Positions 23,336 to 30,263 of a DNA stretch of 49,675 nucleotides are shown here, piece after piece. The DNA comes from Leifsonia virtsii (GTDB taxonomy: Bacteria; Actinomycetota; Actinomycetes; Actinomycetales; Microbacteriaceae), in contig NZ_JAROCB010000008.1 of the NCBI RefSeq assembly GCF_030433675.1, forward strand, positions 1 to 49,675. Direction: 5' to 3'. Each line of letters opens with the position of its first letter. Within the stretch, counting starts at the first letter, position 1. The notes under the pieces were generated by a model that was not told where the DNA came from, did not search any database, and worked only from the letters and a program-made list of their open reading frames with translations. The position numbers and the translations under genes were made by a program.

Positions 23336-23985
23336 TCAGCGATCGGCGGCGATGGGGGTGACGACGAACTCGTCGAGGTTGCGCAGCTCGCCGCGGACGT
23401 GTTCGGTCGCGTGCTCTGCCACGTGCGTGGCGTCGCGGAGGTTTTCGGCGTTCGTCGTGATGACTGCCGAGCCGAGGAGCCGGTGGCCGACCCAGCGCAG
23501 CTTGACGCTCCGGATACCGGTCACGCCCTTCGTGTGCGTCAAGCTGCGCTCGACGCGGTCGATCAGACCCGGGTCGACAGCATCCATCAGGCGCGCCCCG
23601 ACGGACTTCGCGGTCCCCCCCAGCAGGATCAGGATCGAGATCGCAATGAGGAGGCCGATGATCGGGTCGGCGATCGGAAACCCGAGAAGGACGCCGATTG
23701 CGCCGAGCACAACCGACAGCGAGGTGATGCCATCCAGTCGCGCGTGCACACCGTCGGCGACGAGCGCCGCGGAGCCGATCTTCCGGCCAACGCGGTTCGG
23801 TAGATTGCGACAAGCTCGTTGCCGGCGAAGCCGACCAGACCGGCGGCGATCAGCCACCACGCGTTCTCCACCGGGCGCGGATGGACGAACCGGTCGATCG
23901 CCTCCCACCCGGCGACCACGGCCGACAGTGCGACGACGAAGATGATCAGCTGTCGCCAAACGACGCGGACGAGTTGCAATCGCGT
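23336..23985 (-). pseudogene. Broken CDF cation exporter gene
   Basis: Two frames together spell most of a CDF exporter. The upstream frame reads LSAVVAGWEAIDRFVHPRP...AAGLVGFAGNELVAIYRT. The downstream frame continues VGRKIGSAALVADGVHARLDGITSLSVVLGA and ends EFVVTPIAADR. A one-base deletion near 23800 breaks the frame, and the first two or three membrane helices are missing. The truncation near 23960-24050 lies next to the resolvase gene at 24141, so a mobile element may have removed the start. No functional product is expected. Confidence 0.75.
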
Positions 23986-24140
23986 GTCCGATAGGCGGTC
24001 GACCAGCGCACAGTCCTCGACTGCTGGGGCCTGCGTGTGTGAACCGCGTCATCACGCGGGAGTGCGGGCGAAGGTCAATGCCCGTTAGACCCGCCCGATG
24101 AAATGCCCGCTGATGGGACGCTAACTGCAACACTGTTCTC

Positions 24141-24710
24141 ATGCTGATCGGATACGGCCGCGTCTCCACCGCCGAACAAGACCTCACCGCGCAACGCGAC
24201 GCGCTCAGGGCGCTCGGCGTCGATGTCGAGAACATCCACGTCGACCACGGGCTGACCGGCACCAACCGAGAGCGGCCCGGGCTGCGCGCGGCACTGGCAG
24301 CGGTGCGCTCCGGTGACACCCTCGTGGTCACCAAACTCGACCGGCTCGCCCGCTCCCTACCGGACGCACGCGACATCGCAGCAGAACTCACCCGCAAAGG
24401 CGTCACGCTCAGCCTCGGCGGCAGCATCTACGACCCCACCGACCCGGTAGGCCGGCTCCTGTTCAACGTCCTCGGCATGGTCGCCGAATTCGAAGCCGAC
24501 CTCATCCGCATGCGAACCCGCGAAGGAATGGCCGTTGCCCGCGCCAACGGCAGACTGAAAGGTAAGAAGCCGAAACTCTCGTCAGCCCAGCGCAAGCACT
24601 TACTCGCCCTCCACGCCGCCGGCACTCACACCCAGAGCGAGCTCGCCGAACTGCTGCGCGTCTCCCGCGCGACGATCTACCGAGAACTCCAACGCGACCG
24701 CGCCAAATAG
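24141..24710 (+). CDS. Serine recombinase (resolvase/invertase), first copy
   Basis: This 189-aa protein has YGRVSTAEQDLTAQRDAL with the catalytic Ser at about residue 9, the conserved arginines (VTKLDRLARSLPD), a long helix (EFEADLIRMRTREGMAVARANGR) and a C-terminal HTH (QSELAELLRVSRATIYRELQ). It cuts and rejoins DNA at paired sites. It lies beside a truncated metal gene, so it probably belonged to a transposon or resolves plasmid dimers. Repeats just downstream (24721-24879) may be its sites. Confidence 0.88.
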   Translation: MLIGYGRVSTAEQDLTAQRDALRALGVDVENIHVDHGLTGTNRERPGLRAALAAVRSGDTLVVTKLDRLARSLPDARDIAAELTRKGVTLSLGGSIYDPTDPVGRLLFNVLGMVAEFEADLIRMRTREGMAVARANGRLKGKKPKLSSAQRKHLLALHAAGTHTQSELAELLRVSRATIYRELQRDRAK

Positions 24711-24720
24711 CGCTGCCAGA

Positions 24721-24879
24721 AAGCCGCCATTTAGCGCCGCGACTCACAACCAAGCCGCCACCAAGAACCGCCAGAAAACCGCCACACAGCGACCAAAGTC
24801 ACAGCCGAGAAATCCCGTCCCGAAACTCAGTCCCGAAACCAATTTGACCCGAAATGCCGCCTATAACGTTTTCGGGATA
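24721..24879. repeat. Cluster of short direct and inverted repeats
   Basis: In this gap between the resolvase and the antitoxin, AAGCCGCCA occurs at 24721 and 24752 and AACCGCCA at 24766 and 24777. GTCCCGAAAC occurs at 24817 and 24830, GACCCGAAAT at 24846, and the inverted TTTTCGGGAT near 24870-24879. Repeats this dense suggest a recombination site or operator. A TAGAAT at about 24893-24898 could be the -10 for the antitoxin operon. Confidence 0.45.
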
Positions 24880-24916
24880 AGTGATAGAATGGACGGAACA
24901 GGCGAGAGGAGCCAGC

Positions 24917-25111
24917 ATGGCCCGCAGCACCGCGACGATTCAACCGACTGTCGACGTTGATGGCGAGCTGTCGATGATTGAGAAGGCTCAGCAGCTTGCC
25001 GGTCACTTCCCGGATCACGAAGCGCTTGATCGCGCTCGTCGCATCCTCGACGGTCGTGTGACCGCTGCTGAGGCGTACGTCGAGCTGGACGCGAAGTACG
25101 CCCAAGGGTGA
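24917..25111 (+). CDS. VbhA-like antitoxin
   Basis: This 64-aa protein starts after GAGAGGAG. It matches the VbhA layout: a first helix (MIEKAQQLAGHFPD) and a C-terminal part ALDRARRILDGRVTAAEAYVELDAKY. In known Fic antitoxins the helix carries S/T-x3-E-G, whose Glu blocks ATP binding. Here the aligned stretch reads AQQLAG, with Ala where the Glu is expected. Either the alignment shifts or the antitoxin works differently. The stop overlaps the GTG of fic. Confidence 0.72.
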   Translation: MARSTATIQPTVDVDGELSMIEKAQQLAGHFPDHEALDRARRILDGRVTAAEAYVELDAKYAQG

Positions 25112-25887
25112 GTGAGGACGACAAGTACACCTACCCCGACAGCGGGGGAGTGCTCGTCAACTCGAAGGGGATACGCAACGCCGCCCGGCTCGATGCCGCG
25201 ATGAACGACTATGCCTCTGTCGCAATGGCGGAGCTGCGCACCGAGCCGACGCCGGATCGGTTGGACTACGACTACCTGCGCCGCATCCATACGCGGCTGT
25301 TCGAGCGCATCGTGCCTGGCATCGCCGGTAAGCTCCGCGACGTCGACGTGCAAGCGACCGGGGTCGGGATCGCGTACTGCCGTCCCGAGTACATCGAGCC
25401 CAACCTCACTCGCCTGTTCGACCAGCTCGACCGCGAGGACTACCTGACGGGGCTGGACGCCGACACGTTCGCTGCGCGGCTCGCAGACCGTTGGGGGGAC
25501 CTTTCGGCCATCCATCCCTACCGTGACGGGAACACGCGCAGCCAAAGCCTCTACGTCACCGTGCTCGCTGAGCGAGCCGGGCACCCGATCGACTGGCGGC
25601 GCGTCAACGTGGACGAGCTGCGCACCGCTCGGCTGCGCGCCGTCGTCGGCAACACCAAGCCGCTGGCCGATTATCTCGGTGCCAGGCTCATGAGCTCCGA
25701 AGCTCCACGGCAGAGCCCGTCCCTGTCGAGCACGGCGGGCGTCAGCTCGGCGCTACACGCGAGTTTTCCGCAACCCGCTACTGAAGCCACGCGGAGAACG
25801 CCGCCGGCAGGCGGCATCCAGGAGCGCGGGAGTGCCCCCCACACGTCCGGAGCTCGGTATGGCATGGATCGAGGGATGGGGCGATGA
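25108..25887 (+). CDS. fic: Fic-domain protein (toxin-like adenylyltransferase)
   Basis: The GTG at 25108 overlaps the antitoxin stop (GTGA). The 259-aa protein carries the Fic motif HPYRDGNTR (residues 136-144) with the catalytic His, the acidic residue for magnesium and the second Arg. The N-terminus (YTYPDSGGVLVNSKGIRNAARLD) is typical of VbhT/Fic-1 proteins, which AMPylate DNA gyrase and topoisomerase IV. The last 60 residues are disordered and Pro/Ser-rich, with no BID secretion domain. It overlaps the next resolvase gene by four bases, an unusual link. Confidence 0.87.
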   Translation: MSEDDKYTYPDSGGVLVNSKGIRNAARLDAAMNDYASVAMAELRTEPTPDRLDYDYLRRIHTRLFERIVPGIAGKLRDVDVQATGVGIAYCRPEYIEPNLTRLFDQLDREDYLTGLDADTFAARLADRWGDLSAIHPYRDGNTRSQSLYVTVLAERAGHPIDWRRVNVDELRTARLRAVVGNTKPLADYLGARLMSSEAPRQSPSLSSTAGVSSALHASFPQPATEATRRTPPAGGIQERGSAPHTSGARYGMDRGMGR

Positions 25888-26465
25888 GCAACGTTGTCGG
25901 ATACGCGCGGGTGTCGCGTCATGACCAGAACCCGGCAGCCCAGGAGGCCGAGCTGCGCGCGGCAGGCGCCGGGCGGGTGTTCGTCGACCACGGCGAGTCC
26001 AGCCGTGTGAAAGACCGCCCGCAGTGGCTCGCATGCCTGGACTACCTGCGCCCCGGCGACACACTGCTGGTGCGCCGGCTCGATCGCCTCGCGGGCAGCG
26101 AGAAGATGGCCATCGAGACGATCACGGACCTGCACGAGCGGGGCGTGAACATCAAGAGCCTCACCGAGCCGGACATCGACACGACAACCCCGATGGGCCG
26201 AGCCCTGTTCGGCATCGTTGCCGTGTTCGCGCAGCTCCGCGTCGACACGATCCGGGAGAACACCGTACGGGGCCTGGCTCACGCGCGCGCTGAGGGTCGC
26301 GTGGGAGGCCGACCCTCGGTGATGACAGCGGAACGGACCGCCGCGGCCGCGCGGATGCGTGAGCAGGGCGACAGCATCGCACAGATCGCGGCCGTGCTCG
26401 GCGTCGGCAAGTCATCCGTCGCGCGCGCGCTTGCGAAGCACGACCAGAGCCAGCCGTCGGCCTGA
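25884..26465 (+). CDS. Serine recombinase (resolvase/invertase), second copy
   Basis: This 193-aa protein has GYARVSRHDQNPAAQEAEL with the catalytic Ser, RRLDRLAGSEKMAIETI, the long E-helix and a C-terminal HTH (DSIAQIAAVLGVGKSSVARALAKH). It differs clearly from the copy at 24141, so it is not a recent duplicate. Translation is coupled to fic (ATGA). As part of an antitoxin-toxin operon it may resolve plasmid multimers and so support stable inheritance. Confidence 0.88.
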   Translation: MSNVVGYARVSRHDQNPAAQEAELRAAGAGRVFVDHGESSRVKDRPQWLACLDYLRPGDTLLVRRLDRLAGSEKMAIETITDLHERGVNIKSLTEPDIDTTTPMGRALFGIVAVFAQLRVDTIRENTVRGLAHARAEGRVGGRPSVMTAERTAAAARMREQGDSIAQIAAVLGVGKSSVARALAKHDQSQPSA

Positions 26466-26479
26466 AGGAGGTATGGACG

Positions 26480-26887
26480 ATGAGTGAACACCAGGCGAGC
26501 GCCCCATCACAGCTCATCATGGCGGGCGCGTTCATCAAGCGACCTGGCATGTTCCTGGGATTGCCGATCCGGTTCGACCGGGTAACAGCCTTCATCGCCG
26601 GATACACCCTCGCGATCGACCAGGTGCGCGGGGCTCTGTCGCCCAACGACGCCAACCGGTTCCGACCGCTCGGAATCGAGGGACAGTTCCAGGAGCAACT
26701 ACGCGAACAAGGACGGTTGCGGTGGAACCGATGGGATCTGACGATCGCGGCAGAAGCCACCGGCTGGACGGACGACGACCCGCCTCTGATCGAGGAGTTC
26801 ACGGAGGAACAGCACCGAGCTGCAATCGCGCATTTAGAGCCGCTTCTAGATCGCATGTTCAGCCTGCCCGAGCAATTCATCCCCTAG
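26480..26887 (+). CDS. Unknown 135-aa protein
   Basis: The start is ATG after AAGGAGG. The sequence reads as a compact helical domain (IKRPGMFLGLPIRFDRVTAFIAGYTLAIDQVRG, then FQEQLREQGRLRWNRWDLTIAAEA) with a C-terminal helix (EEQHRAAIAHLEPLLDRMF). It has no Cys, signal or catalytic motif I know. It sits 14 bases after the resolvase gene, probably in the same operon. Confidence 0.65.
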   Translation: MSEHQASAPSQLIMAGAFIKRPGMFLGLPIRFDRVTAFIAGYTLAIDQVRGALSPNDANRFRPLGIEGQFQEQLREQGRLRWNRWDLTIAAEATGWTDDDPPLIEEFTEEQHRAAIAHLEPLLDRMFSLPEQFIP

Positions 26888-26913
26888 CCCAAAATCCCCC
26901 AAATCGGAGCTGT

Positions 26914-27102
26914 TCACTGCTCGTCGTTCAGCCACTCTGCGACCTCTGAGCTGAGGTATCGGACGGTGCGGGGAGTGATGCGGATGTAGGCCGGCCCGAT
27001 GCCCTGATCCCGTAGGCGGCGCAGGTGCTCGACGTCGACGCCGAGCTGCGCGGCGAGGGCCTTGGGTGTGAGCATCGTGGGCCGCTTCTGGTCGTCGTTC
27101 AC
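26914..27102 (-). CDS. Excisionase-like helix-turn-helix protein
   Basis: The GTG at 27102 overlaps the stop of the 30-aa peptide gene (GTGA), so I prefer it to the later ATG at 27075. The 62-aa product has a MerR-like HTH (LTPKALAAQLGVDVEHLRRLRDQGIGPAYIRITPRTVRYLSSEVAEWL), the fold used by excisionases and small plasmid regulators. Translational coupling to the peptide suggests that the two act together. Confidence 0.75.
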   Translation of the reverse strand: MNDDQKRPTMLTPKALAAQLGVDVEHLRRLRDQGIGPAYIRITPRTVRYLSSEVAEWLNDEQ

Positions 27103-27191
27103 TGGCACGAGTCGCATCCCATCTCGTCCATCGGGTCGACGGGTACGGCGTACCCTCCGATGTTCTCGATCTGCTCGGTTTCCCTGTTCAT
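27099..27191 (-). CDS. 30-aa peptide ending in CDSCQ
   Basis: ATG at 27191 follows CCGGAAGGCC, a good ribosome site. The peptide ends YAVPVDPMDEMGCDSCQ, closely matching the tail of the 93-aa protein at 476-757. The conserved tail in an otherwise different and much shorter protein argues that this tiny gene is real. It is coupled to the HTH gene and lies about 107 bases downstream of the related structured element at 27298. A C-terminal C-x2-C could bind metal or be a modification site. The family is not known to me. Confidence 0.65.
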   Translation of the reverse strand: MNRETEQIENIGGYAVPVDPMDEMGCDSCQ

Positions 27192-27297
27192 CGTTCGGCC
27201 TTCCGGTTGTTGTGTGTCCGATTGAAAGTTGGCAGTTCGGCGCTTGCGACGAGCTGGCTGCTTTCAACGGAACACTGGCCGACTTGCACGCAGTGGA

Positions 27298-27395
27298 GAG
27301 GCGGTCAAGGGGAGCCCGTAGGGCTCTCCCGAAGGGACGCGTAGCGCCCTTGACGGCCTCGTAGCGGAGTGCAACCCCCGCAGCGCGGGGGCATG
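27298..27395 (+). other. Structured element E3: gap-free four-way junction plus GGAGTGCAACC hairpin
   Basis: A 14-bp stem with one mismatch (27298-27311 with 27347-27360) encloses three hairpins placed end to end: 27312-27326 (loop GTA), 27327-27337 (loop GAA) and 27338-27346 (loop GTA). No base is unpaired between the helices. All loops are C(GNA)G on +. Then GGAGTGCAACC (27366-27376) and a 7-bp hairpin (27375-27381 with 27385-27391) follow. The same GGAGTGCAACC and GNA loops occur on the minus strand of R1 and R2. The element lies upstream of the minus-strand CDSCQ peptide gene, the same relative geometry as R1 and R2. Confidence 0.75.
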
Positions 27396-27396
27396 C

Positions 27397-27435
27397 GAAA
27401 GGCCCCACGCCGCAGAGCGGAACGTGGGGCCTTTC
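27397..27435 (-). terminator. Hairpin terminator
   Basis: Perfect 13-bp arms (27397-27409 and 27423-27435) close on a loop that itself holds CCGC-AGA-GCGG. It starts 12 bases past the stop of the minus-strand gene at 27448-27819 and so probably ends its transcript. Confidence 0.75.
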
Positions 27436-27447
27436 GTGAGTGCGTGG

Positions 27448-27819
27448 TCAACCCTGCGAGGACGTCTCCTGCGCTGGTTCGGTGGCCGCCTCGGAGACGG
27501 GTCGGTTCGCTGGCTTGCGCGTTGCGCGTCGCCGGGTGCGAGCCTTCTTGTCGGGCTCGGAGAACCCGATCTTGCGAAGCTCCTCCGCGGTCCATCCGGC
27601 GCTCACTGCGGCGGAGTAGGCGCGCACGTCGTCGCGCTCTGCGTTGGCGATCCGCTCCGCGATCCTCGCTTGCAGCTCGCTCAGCTCGCGGTCGGTCTGC
27701 TCGCGCACATCGACGAGCGCCTGGCGCGCCTCCGCGACGCTGCGAACGGCGTTGAGCCGGTCGTCCTGTAGACGTCGCGCGCGCTCGATTGCTTCCTCTG
27801 GTGTCAGTTGCGTAGCCAT
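27448..27819 (-). CDS. Coiled-coil protein near oriT
   Basis: This 123-aa protein is a long charged helix (EEAIERARRLQDDRLNAVRSVAEARQALVDVREQTDRELSELQARIAERIANAE), then GWTAEELRKIGF and a basic tail (KKARTRRRATRKPANRP). The GWTxEELxxIGF segment resembles a small helical DNA-binding or adaptor piece. Lying beside the oriT-like region and opposite to mobC, it may be a mobilization accessory factor. That role is inferred. Confidence 0.65.
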   Translation of the reverse strand: MATQLTPEEAIERARRLQDDRLNAVRSVAEARQALVDVREQTDRELSELQARIAERIANAERDDVRAYSAAVSAGWTAEELRKIGFSEPDKKARTRRRATRKPANRPVSEAATEPAQETSSQG

Positions 27820-27933
27820 GCACTAATGGTACGGAGCTGAGCGCCTCTCGTCGACGCCCATCGACACACTGACAAGCAGCCGCGGCGAAGCCGCGACCAC
27901 TCCCGTCTGACGATGTTAGCAAATGCGATTGGA

Positions 27934-28049
27934 GTCCCGGACGGAGGGACGGAGCAAGCTATACGATCCGGTAACCGGATCGGGCTTGATCCTCGACACA
28001 AGGTCGAGGATGCGGCACACTGGACGTGTGGTCCCCGCGTTAGGCGGGG
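27934..28049. other. Candidate oriT with five inverted repeats
   Basis: Between the coiled-coil gene and mobC lie GTCCC-N7-GGGAC (27934-27950), a 9-bp arm palindrome with one central base (27964-27982), ATCCTCGAC-N5-GTCGAGGAT (27989-28011), CACAC-N5-GTGTG (28016-28030) and CCCCGC-N5-GCGGGG (28033-28049). Origins of transfer typically lie just upstream of mobC and relaxase genes and carry such repeats next to the nick site. I cannot name the nick site from sequence alone. Confidence 0.6.
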
Positions 28050-28080
28050 TCGCTGCGCTGGGCCGAGAAGAGGTGACGGC

Positions 28081-28500
28081 ATGGCCGTTTCTGACACCGC
28101 GGGGGAGCAGGAGCCGCGCCGCCAGGCACGCCGCCGTCGCGTCGAGGGCGGTCGCCGGCACCGTCATGTCGTCCGCGTCACTCCGGAGGAAGAGGGGCAG
28201 CTCCTCGCGCTCGCCTTGCAGTACAAGGTGAGCGTGCCCAAGCTGCTTGTGGATTCCGCTCTCGCTGGAGGAGCTGCGGCCGCCGCGTCGAATGCGTCGG
28301 TGCGGCATGAGGTCATTGCGCAAATGTTCTCCACGCACCGGCTGCTGGCCACGATTGCGAATAACGTGAACCAGATGGCGAAGGCGACGAACGCGACTGG
28401 CGACGTGCAGGCTGAGATGGTGGCGACGCTGCGGAAGGTCCGCGAGGTGGCCGATCGGATCGACGCATTCGTCGACGAGCTGAGCGGTGCAGCGTCGTGA
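28081..28500 (+). CDS. mobC: MobC-like relaxosome accessory protein
   Basis: The ATG at 28081 follows AGAGGTG and gives 139 aa. After an Arg-rich start (RRQARRRRVEGGRRHRHVVRVTPEEEGQLLALA, a ribbon-helix-helix-like strand and helix), the second half has the MobC pattern IANNVNQMAKATNATGDVQAEMVATLRKVREVADRIDAF. MobC proteins help melt oriT and position the relaxase. The stop overlaps the relaxase start. Confidence 0.85.
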   Translation: MAVSDTAGEQEPRRQARRRRVEGGRRHRHVVRVTPEEEGQLLALALQYKVSVPKLLVDSALAGGAAAAASNASVRHEVIAQMFSTHRLLATIANNVNQMAKATNATGDVQAEMVATLRKVREVADRIDAFVDELSGAAS

Positions 28501-30263
28501 TGCCGAACGTCGTCCGCGGCGATCGCATGTCGGGACTGATGACGTACCTCACCGGCCCGGGCCGGTCGAACGAGCACACCGAACCGCACCTGGTCGCGGG
28601 CGATCCGGCGCTGATGGCGTGGCACGACGACGCGGAGCTCGGACGCGACGCGGCGCTGTCGATCGCGCGTCACTTGGACAAGCCGCGGGCTGTGTTCGGT
28701 GTCGAGGTTCCGGGCGGTCACGTGTGGCACTGCTCGCTGTCGCTGCGCGCCGACGAAGGGCAGCTCGCGGACGAGCAGTGGGGCGCGATCGCCAACGACT
28801 TCATCACGGCGATGGAGTTCGACGACAACGAGGGGACGAAGGCGCCGTGCCGGTGGGTTGCCGTCCGTCACGGTGTGTCCTCGAACGGCAACGACCACAT
28901 CCACATCGCTGTGAACCTGGTTCGCGAGGACGGCACCAAGGCATCGATCCACAACGACTTCCACCGCGCCCAGGTCGCGGCCCGAGCGCTTGAAGTGAAG
29001 TACGGATTGGAGCAGCTGGAATCGGTGCGCGCAGAGCGCTCCACACGCGGGTACGACCCGGCCGAGCGGGAGGCTCAGGCACGGTCGCGAGCACGCGCGA
29101 AGTACGAACGCACCCGCCCGCAGTTGGGCGATGACGCCCTACGCTGGGAACATCTGACCGGCCCCGATCGGCAGGCTCGGATCAGCGCCGAGCTGCGCAC
29201 CGATCAGCCCCGCTACCTGCTGGCGTTGAAGGTCCGAGGGTGTGCTGGCGCTAGTCGGAGTGAAGCCGAGTTCGTGCGCCGGATGCGGCGTGAAGGGTTG
29301 CTCGTACGCCCTCGCTACGCTGACGGGCGTACTGACGTCGTGACCGGCTACTCGGTGGCCGAACGACCCACGGCCGGGGAACGTCCGATCTGGTACGGCG
29401 GCGGCCACCTTGGCCGCGACCTCACGCTGCCGCGGCTGCGCGACGGGTGGGAGGACACCCCGCAAGGCGCTACCGCGGCGGTGGCCGAATGGAACGCGGC
29501 CAAGCGTGGCCGGCGAGTTGTGGCACCTGGTCGCGAACGGCTGGAGCCGACGAACGATCAAGCACTGCGACACAGCGAGCGACTGGCGCGTACTGTCGAC
29601 GAGCTGGCGCGCGTTCCGCTTGACGATCGCGAGACGTGGGCCACGGTGGCACGGCAGACCGCTGGCGCTCTCGCTGCATGGTCGAACGCCGTGGAGGAGA
29701 CGCCAGGTGATATCGCTGCGGCCGCTGAGGCGTTGTCTCGATCGGCGCAGACGTATCGACGCACCCCGCCTCCGGCGAAGGCGGGAACGATCGCTATTTC
29801 CGGGGCTGCGCTGTTCCTGGCAAGCGCGGTACGCGGAGGGCAAGGCACTGTCGGTGAAGCGGCTCTTGTGCGAGAGATGCTGACACTCACCGTTGCCGTC
29901 ATGAAGGTGGCGGAGGCCGCACGTCAGGACCGCTACGCGCGTACCGCTCTAGCGGATGCGCGCGACCGATTGGAGCGTGTACACGCAGCGTTGCCGACTC
30001 CGCCAGCCCGTAGCGTCGGCCAGGCTGCCGTAGTCGAGGAGCAGGGCAGCGTGGCGACAGAGGCTCCCGCGCTCGACGCTGAGACTCGTGCCATGCTCGA
30101 CCGGCTGAACGCCGGCCGGAGCGGCACGCCAGGCTCGCCGTCCCGCGGGAGCTGCGACCCGATGACTCACCAGCTCGCCGGCCGGCACCACGTCCGGGAC
30201 GGGACGGGACAGAGCGATGAGTGCCACGGTCGTTTCTATCGACATCGAGCCAGGCGGAATTGA
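28500..30263 (+). CDS. Relaxase (MOBP-like mobilization nuclease)
   Basis: This protein of about 587 aa starts at ATG 28500 (TGATG with mobC); GTG at 28497 is also possible. The relaxase domain shows YLTGPGRSNEH (candidate catalytic Tyr16), HVWHCSLSL and the metal triad NDHIHIAVNL (HIH at 133-135, Asn139), as in MobA/VirD2-type enzymes. The remaining 400 residues are Arg- and Ala-rich helices without a helicase domain. It nicks oriT and leads the strand to the recipient. Its last 47 bases overlap the next gene in another frame. Confidence 0.88.
   Translation: MPNVVRGDRMSGLMTYLTGPGRSNEHTEPHLVAGDPALMAWHDDAELGRDAALSIARHLDKPRAVFGVEVPGGHVWHCSLSLRADEGQLADEQWGAIANDFITAMEFDDNEGTKAPCRWVAVRHGVSSNGNDHIHIAVNLVREDGTKASIHNDFHRAQVAARALEVKYGLEQLESVRAERSTRGYDPAEREAQARSRARAKYERTRPQLGDDALRWEHLTGPDRQARISAELRTDQPRYLLALKVRGCAGASRSEAEFVRRMRREGLLVRPRYADGRTDVVTGYSVAERPTAGERPIWYGGGHLGRDLTLPRLRDGWEDTPQGATAAVAEWNAAKRGRRVVAPGRERLEPTNDQALRHSERLARTVDELARVPLDDRETWATVARQTAGALAAWSNAVEETPGDIAAAAEALSRSAQTYRRTPPPAKAGTIAISGAALFLASAVRGGQGTVGEAALVREMLTLTVAVMKVAEAARQDRYARTALADARDRLERVHAALPTPPARSVGQAAVVEEQGSVATEAPALDAETRAMLDRLNAGRSGTPGSPSRGSCDPMTHQLAGRHHVRDGTGQSDECHGRFYRHRARRN

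Noticed and set aside
24711-24916. CRISPR array
   Set aside because: The repeats are 8-10 bases, unevenly spaced and without uniform spacers; no cas gene is present.
27298-27360. tRNA or tRNA-like gene, because of the four-way fold
   Set aside because: Loops are only three bases and there is no anticodon loop, T-loop sequence or CCA end.
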